In this document: piece after piece, positions 1 through 11,987 of the stretch
Position numbering within the stretch: the stretch's first letter is position 1
How the letters are laid out: every line of letters starts with the position of its first letter
Source of the DNA: Pseudoalteromonas caenipelagi
GTDB lineage: Bacteria; Pseudomonadota; Gammaproteobacteria; Enterobacterales; Alteromonadaceae
DNA length: 64,000 nucleotides
Direction: 5' to 3'
Assembly (NCBI RefSeq): GCF_013140855.1
Contig: NZ_JABBPG010000004.1
Span: 124,001 to 188,000 of the forward strand
Translations under genes and position numbers: made by a program
The notes under the pieces: generated by a model
Database searches by the model: none
What the model saw: the letters and a program-made list of their open reading frames with translations, nothing else
What the model was told of the DNA's origin: nothing

Positions 1-237
1 TTTTGCTTTATAAAGTAAGTATACGTGTCGTAACTAGGCGCGCTGTAATAGTATGTAAATATATGTACGAACCAACCGACATAAAATTACGTCTGAGACT
101 TTGGCTATAAATTGAAGAAGTTTCTATTGTTTCTTTACTCGAAACATTGACCGTGTTAGCACGCATTATCGCAACCAAGAGTCGCTATACAAATAAAACA
201 CTCTCTAATCGGTGTTTATATAAAGCCAGAGATGTAC
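1..237. other. Left edge, no gene recognised
   Basis: This AT-rich stretch lies downstream of the minus-strand DUF4105 gene. No RNA gene, convincing terminator or conserved ORF was seen. A short plus-strand ORF starting at 147 runs into the 3' end of the DUF4105 gene, has no recognisable family and is probably chance. Confidence 0.4.
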
Positions 238-2034
238 TCAAAAATAAAGCTTGTAGCCCACAAATAAAGTTAAATTGGAAGTCGGCTCATGCCAGTCGCT
301 ATAATTTACTCCAAATAACATGGCTTGATCAGCGTCAATCGTGAATGTATTCCCAAGCTCAATTTTAACACTTCCTTGATGCTGATTATTCTCATTAAAC
401 ACCCACTTTACGCTTAGGTTTAGTTTATTGTTCCCTCTTAAGTACGCAAACAAGCCAGCTTCCAATTTGCTCTCTAGCCATAACTTTCTAGCATCAGTTA
501 CAAGTGCCCCGCCAAGCGTTCCATAGTATTGCAAAGCCGCCATTGGTTGAAAGCTGAACCCAATTCCTCCATCCACAAAAATCTTACTTTCATTTTTAAA
601 GCTGTGGGCATTAAAGCCACTATAAGCCATAGAAAAATAGCCTGATAACCCATTAACGGCTGGCTCATAGGGGATATATTGAGAAATACCATATAAGGTG
701 AATTCATCTAGTTTAACTTTATCATCCGAAATAATAATTTTAGGACTTATAAGTTGTAATGAAGACTCCGAAAAAGCATGTCTATTATCGTCACTAACCA
801 AATGAGATGCTGGAATAGCTTTTATAGATAAATACGGCGATTGATTATTCATAAATAAGCTGAATGATAGCTGGCTGTCTCCAAGGCGGTTTAATGGATT
901 TTTAAAATTACCAACATCAATTTCTAAGCTGCTTACACTGTCAATTAGATTACTAATTTTCCTGTTATTGAGCTGCCATAACTCTTTCGTTATCTTTTTT
1001 TGGTCAAATAAGTATTGGTTAAGTGCTAAAAGATATTGACCAGTCAAAAGCATATCAGCCTCAGTACCATTTAATCTTGGCACTTGTCCACTGATTAGCT
1101 GTCGATTAAATTGCCTCTTTTTACCACTCGATAAATTTTTACCGTATGCACGCAGCTGCCAATTTAATGATGGAGTAATTGTTGACCTAGAAACCAATCG
1201 ACTTTGATTAACTACTTTCACAACATCCAAAGGCGTTAGCCAAGATGATTGCGATTGAATCATATTTGGCTCTATAATCCCTAAAATATCCAAAGTGATT
1301 GTTGCGCAATTGTGCGTGTGAAAAAAGTAATCTATCCTGCGGTTTTTTAGCTCCCACAAATGCAGTGTGATGAGTTTTACTTCATACTCACTCAAGCCTA
1401 AGTGATATTCATAAATATTTCTGGACTCTACTTTTCCGTAAAACTGCTCACTTTCAGAGTAAGGAGAAACAACAAAATGACCTTGCTTTCCAGTAACTAT
1501 TGACTCAAATAATAACTTGGGCACATTGATACTATCAACATCAGTAAAATACGATACCGCGTGCTCACGACCACTTTTACTATTTAACTTTAAGAAACTG
1601 TGACCCATAAAGCTACTTGGGCTGACGAGGTTTTCGGAAGCATAAACCAAGCTGATTGAATCTGTATTCACAGATTTTAAGTAGTGCTTTAAATCATCAC
1701 AATGATCGAAGCTCACTTGCCCTACTTCAGAGTAGTGTTTACTAATCCATAAAGCCCGAGCAGGGAATGTACATACAAAAGCGTCTTTTTCCTTTTTGTC
1801 ATCCAGCATCACCTTCAACGAACTACGAAGCTCAACTTCAACATTATCTCGCCTTGAAAAAGCGAAAAACGTTTCATCTTGTACCGCAATAGTTGATTCT
1901 TTCTTGTGTAAAAGCGCGCGAAATACAGCAAGATCAGACTCGGTCATTGAAAATGCTAGAGTCTGGCAGGACGTTAATATGCTGAAAAAAAAAGAAGCAA
2001 CCATGCTTCTTTTTTTGAAAAAGTATGAGAGCAT
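238..2034 (-). CDS. DUF4105 (Lnb N-terminal periplasmic domain) envelope protein
   Basis: A 598-residue exported protein. The N-terminus is hydrophobic and contains LTSC around residues 21-24, which fits a lipobox, so it may be a lipoprotein. The central part carries the two hallmarks of DUF4105/Lnb_N proteins: a SSFMGHSFLKLN-type segment near residue 140 and a THNCATI motif with Cys243, a Cys/His arrangement resembling papain-like (NlpC/P60-like) enzymes. The C-terminal half has alternating hydrophobic strands and ends in KLYF, suggesting a beta-rich or outer-membrane domain. The family is common in Gammaproteobacteria and its substrate is not firmly known. The start is uncertain: Met1 (2034) or Met11 (2004), because a terminator-like hairpin covers this region. 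It lies directly downstream of a small lipoprotein gene. Confidence 0.75.
   Translation of the reverse strand: MLSYFFKKRSMVASFFFSILTSCQTLAFSMTESDLAVFRALLHKKESTIAVQDETFFAFSRRDNVEVELRSSLKVMLDDKKEKDAFVCTFPARALWISKHYSEVGQVSFDHCDDLKHYLKSVNTDSISLVYASENLVSPSSFMGHSFLKLNSKSGREHAVSYFTDVDSINVPKLLFESIVTGKQGHFVVSPYSESEQFYGKVESRNIYEYHLGLSEYEVKLITLHLWELKNRRIDYFFHTHNCATITLDILGIIEPNMIQSQSSWLTPLDVVKVVNQSRLVSRSTITPSLNWQLRAYGKNLSSGKKRQFNRQLISGQVPRLNGTEADMLLTGQYLLALNQYLFDQKKITKELWQLNNRKISNLIDSVSSLEIDVGNFKNPLNRLGDSQLSFSLFMNNQSPYLSIKAIPASHLVSDDNRHAFSESSLQLISPKIIISDDKVKLDEFTLYGISQYIPYEPAVNGLSGYFSMAYSGFNAHSFKNESKIFVDGGIGFSFQPMAALQYYGTLGGALVTDARKLWLESKLEAGLFAYLRGNNKLNLSVKWVFNENNQHQGSVKIELGNTFTIDADQAMLFGVNYSDWHEPTSNLTLFVGYKLYF
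1985..2018 (-). terminator. Terminator-like hairpin over the start of the DUF4105 gene
   Basis: On the minus strand a near-perfect stem (A-rich arm plus GAAGCA, pairing with TGCTTC plus T-rich arm, 4-nt loop) is followed by a T run. It sits just downstream of the small lipoprotein gene and overlaps the first codons of the DUF4105 ORF; the ATG for Met11 lies in the loop. It could end the lipoprotein transcript or act as an attenuator. The stem has few G-C pairs, so efficiency is unclear. Confidence 0.5.
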
Positions 2035-2035
2035 C

Positions 2036-2395
2036 TTATTGTGCGCAAGTAATACTTACAGCGTCTTGATAACGCCACATTTTTTCTGATGCATAATCTG
2101 TTGTAGAGCCAAACGCACCACCAGAAAGTATATTAACAAAGAAAGTAGGTTCTACTTCTTTGTTTAACGCGATTTCTTGCTCACACCCTGCAGTAGTTAC
2201 TTTCAAAGTTTTATTCTTATTTTCTTTCTTAACTTCAACGATACCAGGTGCTGTTTGCGTTACTCCGTCTACTTCAAGTTGTAAGTTACTCTTGCTTGAG
2301 TTCACGTTGATACGGTGAACGTCTTCTGTAAGAATGGTAGAACAACCAGATGCTGTAACAATCGCAGCGCCAATAACTAAGTTAACTAATTTCAT
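2036..2395 (-). CDS. Small exported lipoprotein
   Basis: A 119-residue protein with a short basic-hydrophobic signal peptide and a lipobox TASGC (Cys18), so the mature protein should be a lipid-anchored periplasmic protein of about 100 residues. The C-terminal part contains NILSGGAFGSTTDYASEKMW, a segment I associate with small YceK-like or PEGA-like lipoproteins of marine Gammaproteobacteria, and two Cys residues (TAGCEQ and ITCAQ) that could form a disulfide. No enzymatic motif is visible and the function is unknown. The stop lies one base before the annotated start of the DUF4105 gene, so the two could be cotranscribed, but a terminator-like hairpin falls between them. Confidence 0.7.
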   Translation of the reverse strand: MKLVNLVIGAAIVTASGCSTILTEDVHRINVNSSKSNLQLEVDGVTQTAPGIVEVKKENKNKTLKVTTAGCEQEIALNKEVEPTFFVNILSGGAFGSTTDYASEKMWRYQDAVSITCAQ

Positions 2396-2736
2396 TATTT
2401 ATATTCCATATTTATAAATATCCAAAAACCGTTCTTATAATAGCAACAAAAGTATAGTTTAGGAACAAAAAAAGGAACAGAGCAAGATTCTTACTAATTG
2501 AAAATAGAACAAAAATCACCCAGACAGTAAAAATCAGCCAAGAGATCAGAGTTTATTATTTGCAACAATCATCTCACAGTTGTGAAGTAGATAATTCATA
2601 AAACTCAACAATCAAGTTAAAAGCAACTGACTTAATCATGAAGAACAAGACAAAATTATCGAATTTAACGATACGATATTAAATGAAGCGTATAAGGTAA
2701 GCGAACCCTAACACTGTCGGATGCCCCTCCGTTTAT

Positions 2737-2961
2737 CCGACCTACGCCCCAAATTACAGCCATTAAAAAAAGACCATCGAAGTGACTTTCGTGCAAGAGT
2801 TTAATGACAAAGCGCGCTGCGCGCTTACATTCCTTTGCACAAGGTGAAGTGAGCCAATCTAACAACCGCTTCGGGACTCACAACCCAAAATCCGAACATA
2901 AAAAAACCCGAGCCTAAACTCGGGTTTTTCTAATGCTTTGTGGCATTAACTAAAGTCGATA
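2737..2961. repeat. tuf downstream repeat, copy A
   Basis: This segment is highly similar to 35631-35845, immediately downstream of the second tuf gene, in the same orientation relative to tuf. Shared blocks include CGAAGTGACTTTCGTGCAA, TTTAATGACAAAGCGCG, GTGAGCCAATCTAACA, the terminator and the last bases before the tuf stop codon. Similarity is complete next to tuf and decays with distance through small indels, for example around the GC palindrome GCGCGCTGCGCGC at 2812-2824 and the extra bases near 2866-2876. It is probably a gene-conversion tract or old duplication rather than a coding region. Confidence 0.85.
2900..2929 (-). terminator. tufA rho-independent terminator
   Basis: On the minus strand a stem ACCCGAG / CTCGGGT with a 6-nt loop is followed by seven T residues, 33 bases after the tufA stop. 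The flanking A and T runs would allow function in both directions. The same hairpin occurs after tufB at 35784-35813. Confidence 0.9.
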
Positions 2962-4146
2962 TTACTCAACGATAGTTGCTACAACACCAGCACCTACTGT
3001 ACGACCACCTTCACGGATAGCGAAGCGTAAACCTTCGTCCATCGCGATTGGTACGATTAGGTCTACAGTCATCTTGATGTTGTCACCAGGCATTACCATT
3101 TCTACGCCTTCTGGTAACTCAACGTTACCTGTTACGTCAGTTGTACGGAAGTAGAACTGTGGACGGTAGCCTTTGAAGAATGGTGTATGACGACCACCTT
3201 CATCTTTAGAAAGTACGTATACTTCTGAAGTGAACTTCGTGTGTGGAGTGATTGAACCAGGCTTCGCTAGTACTTGACCACGTTCTACTTCGTCACGCTT
3301 AGTACCACGTAGAAGTGCACCGATGTTCTCACCCGCACGACCTTCGTCTAGAAGCTTACGGAACATCTCAACACCCGTACAAGTTGTCTTCGTTGTATCT
3401 TTGATACCTACGATTTCAACTTCGTCGTTCACGTTGATGATACCAGCTTCAACACGGCCTGTTACTACTGTACCACGACCCTGGATTGAGAATACGTCTT
3501 CGATAGGCATGATGAATGGCTTATCGATGTCACGCTCTGGCTCTGGGATGTAAGTGTCTAGTGCTTCTGCAAGCTCAACAATCTTGTCTTCCCACTCTTT
3601 CTCGCCTTCTAACGCTTTAAGCGCAGAACCTTGGATTAGAGGTAGGTCATCACCTGGGAAGTCATATTCAGAAAGAAGTTCACGTACTTCCATCTCTACT
3701 AGCTCTAGAAGCTCTTCGTCGTCAACCATGTCACATTTGTTCATGAACACGATGATGTAAGGTACACCAACCTGACGAGAAAGTAGGATGTGCTCACGTG
3801 TTTGAGGCATAGGACCGTCAGTAGCTGCAACTACTAGGATCGCGCCGTCCATCTGTGCAGCACCAGTGATCATGTTTTTAACATAGTCAGCGTGTCCTGG
3901 ACAGTCTACGTGTGCGTAGTGACGAGTTGGCGTGTCGTACTCAACGTGTGAAGTTGAGATTGTGATACCACGCTCACGCTCTTCTGGAGCGTTATCGATT
4001 GATGCGAAATCTTTTGCTTCACCACCGTATACTTTTGCAAGTACGTTAGTGATTGCTGCAGTTAGGGTAGTTTTACCGTGGTCAACGTGGCCGATTGTAC
4101 CTACGTTTACGTGCGGTTTTACGCGTTCAAACTTTTCTTTTGCCAT
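2962..4146 (-). CDS. tufA: Elongation factor Tu (copy A)
   Basis: A 394-residue EF-Tu, the GTPase that delivers aminoacyl-tRNA to the ribosome. The P-loop GHVDHGKTT (residues 19-27), switch [11 protein letters not shown] and the NKCD guanine-specificity motif are present, followed by the two beta-barrel domains and the usual end [11 protein letters not shown]. It is the last gene of the str operon rpsL-rpsG-fusA-tufA, 60 bases after fusA, followed by its own terminator. The protein is identical to the tufB product, and I saw no nucleotide difference in the stretches compared. Identity stops exactly at the start codon on the 5' side. Confidence 0.99.
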   Translation of the reverse strand: MAKEKFERVKPHVNVGTIGHVDHGKTTLTAAITNVLAKVYGGEAKDFASIDNAPEERERGITISTSHVEYDTPTRHYAHVDCPGHADYVKNMITGAAQMDGAILVVAATDGPMPQTREHILLSRQVGVPYIIVFMNKCDMVDDEELLELVEMEVRELLSEYDFPGDDLPLIQGSALKALEGEKEWEDKIVELAEALDTYIPEPERDIDKPFIMPIEDVFSIQGRGTVVTGRVEAGIINVNDEVEIVGIKDTTKTTCTGVEMFRKLLDEGRAGENIGALLRGTKRDEVERGQVLAKPGSITPHTKFTSEVYVLSKDEGGRHTPFFKGYRPQFYFRTTDVTGNVELPEGVEMVMPGDNIKMTVDLIVPIAMDEGLRFAIREGGRTVGAGVVATIVE

Positions 4147-4206
4147 CTTAAAAAATTCCTATAAAGAAATTAAAGTCCAGCCCTAAGAGACCGGACCGAA
4201 CTAAAA

Positions 4207-6321
4207 TTACTTAACAGCGCGAGCTGCAATAATTGTGTCAGCTACACTCTTAGCCGCTTCTGCGTACTTGGAAAATTCCATAGAGTACGAGGCACGACCT
4301 TGTGTAGCAGAACGAAGATCGGTTGCATAACCAAACATTTCAGAAAGCGGTACTTGTGCATTAACTTGCTTCAAACCACCAAATGCTTCTTCCATGCCTT
4401 CGATTATGCCACGACGACGATTTAAATCACCTACTACATCACCCATGTTACTCTCAGGGGTGATAACTTCAACCTTCATGATTGGTTCTAAAATAATTGG
4501 CTGCGCTTCAAGCGCACCATTTTTAAAACCAATTGAACCTGCGATTTTAAACGCCATCTCGTTTGAGTCTACGTCATGGAACGAGCCATCAAACAAAGTT
4601 GCTTTAACACCCAATAGCGGATAACCGGCAAGGACACCTTGTCGCATCTGCTCTTGAATACCTTTATCAACCGCTGGGATGTACTCTTTTGGTACTGCAC
4701 CACCGACGATTTCATTTACGAACTCGTATGTAGGCGCTTCATCATCAGAGATATCCATCGGTTCAAGCTTAAGCCAAACATGACCATATTGACCACGACC
4801 ACCAGACTGACGTACAAACTTACCTTCCGCTTTTACCGAGTTACGAATTGTCTCACGGTAAGCTACTTGAGGTTTACCAACGTTACATTCAACGCTGAAT
4901 TCACGTTTCATACGATCAACAATGATATCTAGGTGAAGCTCACCCATACCAGAGATGATCGTTTGCCCTGATTCTTCATCCGTTTCTACACGGAATGATG
5001 GGTCTTCTGCAGCTAGTTTACCTAGCGCAATACCCATTTTGTCTTGGTCAGCCACTGTTCTTGGCTCAACCGCAACTGAAATCACCGGCTCAGGAAATTC
5101 CATGCGCTCTAAAGTGATAACAGCTTCTTGTGAACATAATGTGTCACCCGTGGTGACATCTTTTAGACCAATAGCCGCCGCGATGTCGCCAGCGCGTACT
5201 TCTTTGATCTCTTCACGAGAATTTGCGTGCATTTGAACAATACGGCCCAAACGCTCTTTTTTGCTCTTAATCGGGTTGTATACCGCATCACCCTGCTTAA
5301 CAGTACCAGAATAAACACGGAAAAAAGTTAAAGTACCTACAAATGGGTCTGTGGCAATTTTAAATGCCAACGCCGAAAACGGCGCATTATCATCTGCAGG
5401 ACGGGTAGCTTCAGAGTCGTCCTCTAAGATACCTTGAATGTCTTTAACTTCAGTAGGTGACGGCATGTACTCAATAACCGCGTCAAGCACTGCTTGAACG
5501 CCTTTGTTTTTGAATGCACTACCACAGGTCATTGGCACAATTTCGTTCGCCAATGTCTGCTGGCGAAGCGCTGATTTTATCTCAGCCTCGCTTAATTCGC
5601 CGCCTTCTAAATATTTATCCATTAGCTCTTCAGAAGCCTCTGCTGCACTCTCAACTAGGTGAGAGCGCCACTCTTCGGCTAAATCCTGAAGCTCTGCTGG
5701 GATCTCTTCATAATTAAACGTCATCCCCTGGTCGTCATTATTCCAGTTGATGGCTTTCATTTTGATGAGATCAATAACACCTTTAAATTCGTCTTCAGCA
5801 CCAATTGGTAGCTGAATAGGCACAGGTGTGGCGCCCAGGCGAGATTTCACCTGTTCCACAACAGCAAGGAAGTCTGCGCCAGTGCGATCCATTTTATTTA
5901 CGAATACCATACGAGGTACTGCGTATTTGTTCGCCTGACGCCAAACTGTTTCTGTCTGTGGCTGTACACCTGATGAAGCACACAACACGACAACCGCACC
6001 ATCGAGTACACGTAAAGAACGTTCTACTTCAATGGTAAAGTCTACGTGTCCTGGAGTATCAATGATATTGATACGATGGTCGTCAAATTGCGCGTCCATC
6101 CCTCTCCAAAAACACGTGGTTGCAGCAGACGTGATTGTGATACCACGTTCCTGCTCCTGCTCCATCCAGTCCATAGTTGCAGCACCATCGTGAACTTCAC
6201 CGATCTTATGAGAAAGACCCGTGTAGAACAGAACACGTTCTGTTGTGGTGGTTTTGCCTGCATCTACGTGAGCACAAATACCGATGTTACGATAGCGCTC
6301 AATAGGAGTTGTACGTGCCAT
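4207..6321 (-). CDS. fusA: Elongation factor G
   Basis: A 704-residue EF-G, the translocase GTPase of protein synthesis (also used with RRF in ribosome recycling). Visible motifs are the P-loop [12 protein letters not shown] (residues 18-29), switch I with [11 protein letters not shown], switch [15 protein letters not shown], and the C-terminal domains IV-V ([25 protein letters not shown]). Length matches the canonical single-copy enzyme (704 residues in E. coli). It lies 27 bases downstream of rpsG and 60 bases upstream of tufA in the str operon, which here follows rpoC. Confidence 0.99.
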   Translation of the reverse strand: MARTTPIERYRNIGICAHVDAGKTTTTERVLFYTGLSHKIGEVHDGAATMDWMEQEQERGITITSAATTCFWRGMDAQFDDHRINIIDTPGHVDFTIEVERSLRVLDGAVVVLCASSGVQPQTETVWRQANKYAVPRMVFVNKMDRTGADFLAVVEQVKSRLGATPVPIQLPIGAEDEFKGVIDLIKMKAINWNNDDQGMTFNYEEIPAELQDLAEEWRSHLVESAAEASEELMDKYLEGGELSEAEIKSALRQQTLANEIVPMTCGSAFKNKGVQAVLDAVIEYMPSPTEVKDIQGILEDDSEATRPADDNAPFSALAFKIATDPFVGTLTFFRVYSGTVKQGDAVYNPIKSKKERLGRIVQMHANSREEIKEVRAGDIAAAIGLKDVTTGDTLCSQEAVITLERMEFPEPVISVAVEPRTVADQDKMGIALGKLAAEDPSFRVETDEESGQTIISGMGELHLDIIVDRMKREFSVECNVGKPQVAYRETIRNSVKAEGKFVRQSGGRGQYGHVWLKLEPMDISDDEAPTYEFVNEIVGGAVPKEYIPAVDKGIQEQMRQGVLAGYPLLGVKATLFDGSFHDVDSNEMAFKIAGSIGFKNGALEAQPIILEPIMKVEVITPESNMGDVVGDLNRRRGIIEGMEEAFGGLKQVNAQVPLSEMFGYATDLRSATQGRASYSMEFSKYAEAAKSVADTIIAARAVK

Positions 6322-6348
6322 ATTATCCTCTTAAAGGGTGTTAGCAGA

Positions 6349-6837
<489 letters not shown>

Positions 6838-6921
6838 TCAGGTTCGCCTTATTGGGCGACTCCCAAAACAAATTATTTAAAAATTAAAACTTAAGTGCTT
6901 GGCCTTACTAACGGAGAACCA

Positions 6922-7296
6922 TTAGCCCTTAGGGCGTTTTGCACCGTACTTAGAACGAGCCTGTCTACGGTCGTTTACGCCGGCACAGTCAAGTGCACCA
7001 CGAACAGTGTGGAAACGCACACCTGGTAAGTCTTTAACACGACCACCACGGATTAGGATAACACTGTGTTCTTGAAGGTTGTGACCTTCACCACCAATGT
7101 ATGAAGTTACTTCGAAACCGTTAGTTAAACGCACACGTGCTACTTTACGTAATGCAGAGTTTGGTTTCTTAGGTGTAGTTGTATATACGCGAGTACATAC
7201 ACCACGCTTTTGCGGACAAGCTTTAAGCGCAGCTGAGTTACTTTTTGTAACCTTGCTACGACGTGGCTTACGCACTAGCTGGTTAATAGTTGCCAT
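6922..7296 (-). CDS. rpsL: 30S ribosomal protein S12
   Basis: A 124-residue S12, the decoding-centre protein of the 30S subunit. The conserved [12 protein letters not shown] segment contains the lysine (K43 region) where streptomycin-resistance substitutions occur, and [12 protein letters not shown] contains the second resistance hotspot (K88 region); both are wild-type here. A strong SD (AGGAG) precedes the ATG at 7296. It is the first gene of the str operon, with its own sigma-70 promoter about 100 bases upstream, separate from rpoC by a terminator. Confidence 0.99.
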   Translation of the reverse strand: MATINQLVRKPRRSKVTKSNSAALKACPQKRGVCTRVYTTTPKKPNSALRKVARVRLTNGFEVTSYIGGEGHNLQEHSVILIRGGRVKDLPGVRFHTVRGALDCAGVNDRRQARSKYGAKRPKG

Positions 7297-7394
7297 TAAA
7301 TAGCTCCTGATTAGTTAAAAATTACTACTGAAAAAATATAAAAATCGTCCCAAATTCTTCGCCACTTTCGTGGAACGAATAAATGGGTGGCCGA

Positions 7395-7423
7395 ATTTTA
7401 ATGAGCAAAGATTAACCTGTCAA
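7395..7423 (-). promoter_or_regulatory. Sigma-70 promoter of the rpsL (str) operon
   Basis: On the minus strand a perfect -35 TTGACA, a 17-base spacer and -10 TAAAAT. It lies about 100 bases upstream of rpsL and downstream of the rpoC terminator, so the str operon should be able to start independently of rpoBC. Confidence 0.8.
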
Positions 7424-7632
7424 TAAAAACCGCGCTTAGAGTGGGAAATTTGCAGTATTTAATCGTGATTTTCGCTTTTTGACACAAATCACTGCTAACA
7501 GGTTAAATTAGGTTTGGAATTTGATATGTTCCGATCGTGCTGTATATGAAGCAATGAGTAGGATAACATTTCTTGCAATTCGATGCTATCAAACTAAGAG
7601 AATAACCTGCCCAATCAGTATAAAATACAGGC

Positions 7633-7663
7633 AAAAAAAAGCAGCTCATTGAGCTGCTTTTTC
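7633..7663 (-). terminator. rpoC rho-independent terminator
   Basis: On the minus strand AAAAAGCAGCTCA pairs with TGAGCTGC, followed by eight T residues, about 28 bases after the rpoC stop. It separates the rpoBC transcript from the str operon. Confidence 0.9.
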
Positions 7664-7690
7664 ATTTTTACATCTATCAGTAATAACGAA

Positions 7691-10600
7691 TTACTCGTTA
7701 CCACCTAGTAAATCAGCGTTTAGTGCATCGGTAAGTGCTTGAGTTGCTTCTTCAGCACTTACAGTTTGCTCTTCAACTGGCATTTCTGCTTGTTTACGAC
7801 GGTTAATGCGATCTTGGTGATACGCAAAACCTGTACCCGCAGGAATTAGACGACCAACAATTACGTTTTCTTTCAGACCACGTAATTCATCGCTCTTACC
7901 ATTCACAGCTGCTTCTGTAAGAACACGTGTTGTTTCCTGGAACGATGCCGCTGAGATGAATGACTCAGTAGCAAGTGACGCTTTAGTAATACCCATAAGC
8001 TGAATTTCAAACTTCGCTGGGATCTTACCTTGCTTCTCAAGCTCACGATTAGAAATGTTCACACGTGCCACTTCAACCTGCTCACCCGCTAAGAACTCAG
8101 TGTCACCACCATCTAGGATGATACACTTACGTAGCATCTGACGAATGATAGTCTCAATGTGCTTATCGTTAATCTTTACACCCTGCAAACGGTATACTTC
8201 TTGTACTTCGTTTACGATGTAATTAGATACATCAGTCACACCACGTAGACGTAGGATATCGTGTGGAGACTCAGGACCATCGGCGATAACTTCACCTTTA
8301 GAAACCTGCTCACCTTCGAACACGTTAAGCTGACGCCATTTCGGGATCATCTCTTCGTACGCATCACCCTGTTCTGGTGTGATAACTAAGCGCTTCTTAC
8401 CTTTGGTCTCTTTACCGAAGCTGATAGTACCTGTGATCTCAGCAAGAATTGCAGGATCTTTTGGCTTACGAGCTTCAAATAAGTCCGCTACGCGCGGTAG
8501 ACCACCGGTGATGTCACGTGTCTTCGAACCTTCTTGAGGAATACGTGCAAGTACCGCACCCGGTAGCGCTTTAGCACCATCGGTAATTTCAATCGTAGTA
8601 AACGAAGGAAGACGGATCTCTTGCAAACCACGCTCGTCATTTTCAACGATTAGCTTAGGCTCTTTCGCGTTCACTTTAGCAAGGTCTTTAACAACCACAC
8701 GCGTCAAACCAGTTAGTTCATCAGTTTGCGCTTCTGTGTTGCTATCATCAATATCTGAGAACGAGATCTTAGATTCGTGCTCAATGATGATTGGGTGACT
8801 ATGCGGGTCCCAAGTAGCAACAATGTCGTTACCTTTAACGTCAGCACCGTCTTGAACTGTTAATACCGCACCATAAGGTACTTTATAACGCTCTTTTTCA
8901 CGACCATGTTCATCAATGATAGTGATTTCGGTTGAACGCGATGTAATAACAATCTTGCCATCAGTATTTAATACATACTTGGCATTATGCAGTTTCAGGC
9001 TACCGTTGGTCTTAACTTGTACACTGTTCTCTGCTGATGCTCGTGATGCCGCACCACCGATGTGGAACGTACGCATCGTAAGCTGTGTACCCGGCTCACC
9101 GATTGATTGAGCAGCAATAACACCAACAGACTCACCTGCGTTGATCAAGTGGCCACGTGCAAGGTCACGACCATAACACTTGGCACACACACCAAAGTCG
9201 TTGTCACAAGTGATAACTGAACGTACACGAACTTCATCCACTGAGTGTTCTTCTAAAAGGTCACACAGTTTTTCGTCAAGCATAATGTTACGCTCAACTA
9301 ATACTTCATCAGTACCAGGCTTAACAACATCTTCAGCTACAACACGACCTAATACACGCTCGCGCAGTGGTTCTACAACGTCACCACCTTCAATTAGCGG
9401 CTTCATTGTTAGACCATCTAATGTGCCACAATCGTCATCATTGATAACTAAATCTTGTGCCACGTCTACTAGACGACGAGTTAGGTAACCCGAGTTCGCT
9501 GTCTTAAGTGCCGTATCGGCAAGACCTTTACGCGCACCGTGGGTTGAGATGAAGTACTGTAGTACGTTTAGACCTTCACGGAAGTTAGCCGTGATAGGCG
9601 TCTCGATGATTGAACCATCTGGACGTGCCATTAGACCACGCATACCAGCTAACTGACGGATCTGAGCGGCACTACCACGAGCACCTGAGTCTGCCATCAT
9701 AAACACAGAGTTAAATGATGGTTGCTCTTCTTCTTCGCCTTGAGCGTTGATAACGGTATCTTTTGACAAGTTCGCCATCATCTCACGTGATAAGTTTTCG
9801 TTAACACGTGACCAGATATCGATAACTTTGTTGTATTTCTCACCCGCAGTTACAAGACCTGATTGGAACTGTTGGTTAATTTCATTTACTTCTGCTTCTG
9901 CATTTTCAATGATTTCAGCTTTAATTGGTGGGATAACTAAGTCATCAATACCAATTGAAACACCTGACTTCATCGCATAATGGAAACCTGTGTACATTAC
10001 TTGGTCAGCAAATACCACAGTATCTTTTAGACCTAGACGACGGTAACATTCGTTCAGAAGACCAGAAATTTGCTTTTTACCTAGCGGCTTATTGATAAGC
10101 TCAAACGGCAAGCCCACTGGCAGCACTAGAGATAAAATCGCACGACCAACCGTCGTATCAATGATCTCTGTCACTTCCGAACGTTCTTTGGTTTCTTCAT
10201 CAATACGTGTTTCAGTAATACGTACTTTTACACGTGCGTGAAGTTCAGCAGTCCCTGTACGGTATGCTTTTTCAGCTTCTTTAGGATCTTTAAATACAAT
10301 GCCTTCGCCTTTACCGTTAATACGGTCACGAGTCATGTAGTAAAGACCTAATACAACGTCCTGTGAAGGTACGATGATTGGCTCACCGTTCGCTGGAGAT
10401 AGGATGTTGTTAGTCGACATCATCAGCGCACGGGCTTCAAGCTGTGCTTCAATTGTTAACGGTACGTGTACCGCCATTTGGTCACCGTCGAAGTCAGCGT
10501 TGTACGCCGCACACACAAGTGGGTGTAGGTGAATCGCTTTACCTTCGATAAGTACCGGTTCAAACGCTTGGATACCCAGACGGTGAAGTGTTGGTGCACG

Positions 10601-11908
10601 GTTCAGAAGAACTGGGTGCTCACGAATAACTTCATCTAGTACGTCCCAAACCTCTGGTACTTCGCGTTCAACCATCTTCTTCGCAGCTTTGATGGTTGTC
10701 GCCATACCACGGCGTTCTAATTTACCGTAGATAAACGGCTTGAATAGCTCAAGTGCCATCTTCTTAGGAAGACCACACTGGTGCAATTTAAGCGTAGGAC
10801 CAACGGTGATTACAGAACGGCCTGAGTAGTCAACACGCTTACCTAGAAGGTTTTGACGGAAACGACCTTGCTTACCTTTGATCATGTCTGCAAGCGACTT
10901 AAGTGGACGCTTGTTAGAACCTGTGATAGCACGGCCACGACGACCGTTATCAAGTAGCGCATCAACCGCTTCTTGTAACATACGTTTTTCGTTACGTACG
11001 ATGATATCAGGTGCAGCTAAGTCTAAAAGGCGCTTCAGACGATTGTTACGGTTGATAACTCGACGGTATAAGTCGTTCAAGTCAGACGTAGCAAAACGAC
11101 CGCCATCTAGTGGTACTAGCGGACGTAAATCTGGTGGAAGAACCGGAAGCACGCTCATGATCATCCACTCAGGGTTGTTACCTGATTGGTGGAAAGATTC
11201 CATCAGCTTAAGACGCTTTGTGATCTTCTTACGCTTAGTCTCAGAGTTAATTGTTGGTAACTCTTCACGCATTTCGGCGATTAATTGACCAAGATCTAGT
11301 TCGCGTAGCAAATCAAGTACAGCTTCTGCACCCATTTTCGCTTCGAATTCATCACCGTGCTCTTCTAGTGCATCAAGGTACTCTTCTTCACCTAATAGCT
11401 GACCACGCTCAAGCGTTGTCATACCAGGTTCAGTTACGACGAATGATTCGAAGTAAAGTACACGTTCAATGTCACGCAACGTCATATCTAGCATTAAGCC
11501 GATACGAGATGGTAATGATTTTAAGAACCAGATATGCGCAACTGGGCTCGCCAGTTCGATATGACCCATACGGTCACGACGCACTTTAGTTAACGTTACT
11601 TCAACGCCACATTTTTCACAGATCACACCACGGTGTTTTAAGCGCTTATATTTACCACATAAACACTCATAATCTTTCACTGGGCCGAAAATACGGGCAC
11701 AGAATAAGCCGTCACGCTCAGGCTTGAAAGTACGGTAGTTGATTGTCTCAGGTTTCTTTACCTCACCATAAGACCATGAACGCACCATGTCTGGTGAAGC
11801 AAGACCAATGCGAATCGCATCAAATTCTTCGGTCTTATTTTGTTGCTTCAGAAACTTAAGTAAGTCTTTCACCTTAGCTCTCCTGTCGGAGGTTAATCTT
11901 GAGGGCAA
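7691..11908 (-). CDS. rpoC: RNA polymerase beta' subunit
   Basis: A 1405-residue beta' subunit of RNA polymerase. The N-terminal zinc site ([19 protein letters not shown], residues 70-88) and the catalytic metal-binding NADFDGDQM motif near residue 460 are intact, as is the second zinc-binding cluster ([15 protein letters not shown]) near residue 890. The length equals that of E. coli (1407). It is 79 bases downstream of rpoB, cotranscribed with it, and followed by a clear terminator. Confidence 0.99.
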   Translation of the reverse strand: MPSRLTSDRRAKVKDLLKFLKQQNKTEEFDAIRIGLASPDMVRSWSYGEVKKPETINYRTFKPERDGLFCARIFGPVKDYECLCGKYKRLKHRGVICEKCGVEVTLTKVRRDRMGHIELASPVAHIWFLKSLPSRIGLMLDMTLRDIERVLYFESFVVTEPGMTTLERGQLLGEEEYLDALEEHGDEFEAKMGAEAVLDLLRELDLGQLIAEMREELPTINSETKRKKITKRLKLMESFHQSGNNPEWMIMSVLPVLPPDLRPLVPLDGGRFATSDLNDLYRRVINRNNRLKRLLDLAAPDIIVRNEKRMLQEAVDALLDNGRRGRAITGSNKRPLKSLADMIKGKQGRFRQNLLGKRVDYSGRSVITVGPTLKLHQCGLPKKMALELFKPFIYGKLERRGMATTIKAAKKMVEREVPEVWDVLDEVIREHPVLLNRAPTLHRLGIQAFEPVLIEGKAIHLHPLVCAAYNADFDGDQMAVHVPLTIEAQLEARALMMSTNNILSPANGEPIIVPSQDVVLGLYYMTRDRINGKGEGIVFKDPKEAEKAYRTGTAELHARVKVRITETRIDEETKERSEVTEIIDTTVGRAILSLVLPVGLPFELINKPLGKKQISGLLNECYRRLGLKDTVVFADQVMYTGFHYAMKSGVSIGIDDLVIPPIKAEIIENAEAEVNEINQQFQSGLVTAGEKYNKVIDIWSRVNENLSREMMANLSKDTVINAQGEEEEQPSFNSVFMMADSGARGSAAQIRQLAGMRGLMARPDGSIIETPITANFREGLNVLQYFISTHGARKGLADTALKTANSGYLTRRLVDVAQDLVINDDDCGTLDGLTMKPLIEGGDVVEPLRERVLGRVVAEDVVKPGTDEVLVERNIMLDEKLCDLLEEHSVDEVRVRSVITCDNDFGVCAKCYGRDLARGHLINAGESVGVIAAQSIGEPGTQLTMRTFHIGGAASRASAENSVQVKTNGSLKLHNAKYVLNTDGKIVITSRSTEITIIDEHGREKERYKVPYGAVLTVQDGADVKGNDIVATWDPHSHPIIIEHESKISFSDIDDSNTEAQTDELTGLTRVVVKDLAKVNAKEPKLIVENDERGLQEIRLPSFTTIEITDGAKALPGAVLARIPQEGSKTRDITGGLPRVADLFEARKPKDPAILAEITGTISFGKETKGKKRLVITPEQGDAYEEMIPKWRQLNVFEGEQVSKGEVIADGPESPHDILRLRGVTDVSNYIVNEVQEVYRLQGVKINDKHIETIIRQMLRKCIILDGGDTEFLAGEQVEVARVNISNRELEKQGKIPAKFEIQLMGITKASLATESFISAASFQETTRVLTEAAVNGKSDELRGLKENVIVGRLIPAGTGFAYHQDRINRRKQAEMPVEEQTVSAEEATQALTDALNADLLGGNE

Positions 11909-11987
11909 GCGTCGCCTGCCCCTTCATTCTTTCAGTCCGGCTACCCACTGGGAGGGTAACTGCCACAGCTAAGCTGCGGCGGTCGGA

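Larger units (their letters stand above)
2396..2961. other. Intergenic region between the lipoprotein gene and tufA
   Basis: This 566-bp stretch holds the tufA terminator and the downstream repeat (separate entries). The part nearest the lipoprotein gene (2396-2736) is AT-rich and should hold its promoter, but no convincing -35/-10 pair was identified. A 66-codon ORF here is not supported, because the matching repeat copy near tufB carries frame-breaking indels. Confidence 0.5.

Noticed and set aside
147..344. A plus-strand ORF of 65 codons at the window edge
   Set aside because: It overlaps the DUF4105 3' end in antisense and has no SD or recognisable family.
2665..2865. A 66-codon minus-strand ORF with a plausible protein-like sequence downstream of tufA
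   Set aside because: The same repeat near tufB has indels that change the frame, and no SD is seen; the region is better explained as noncoding repeat.
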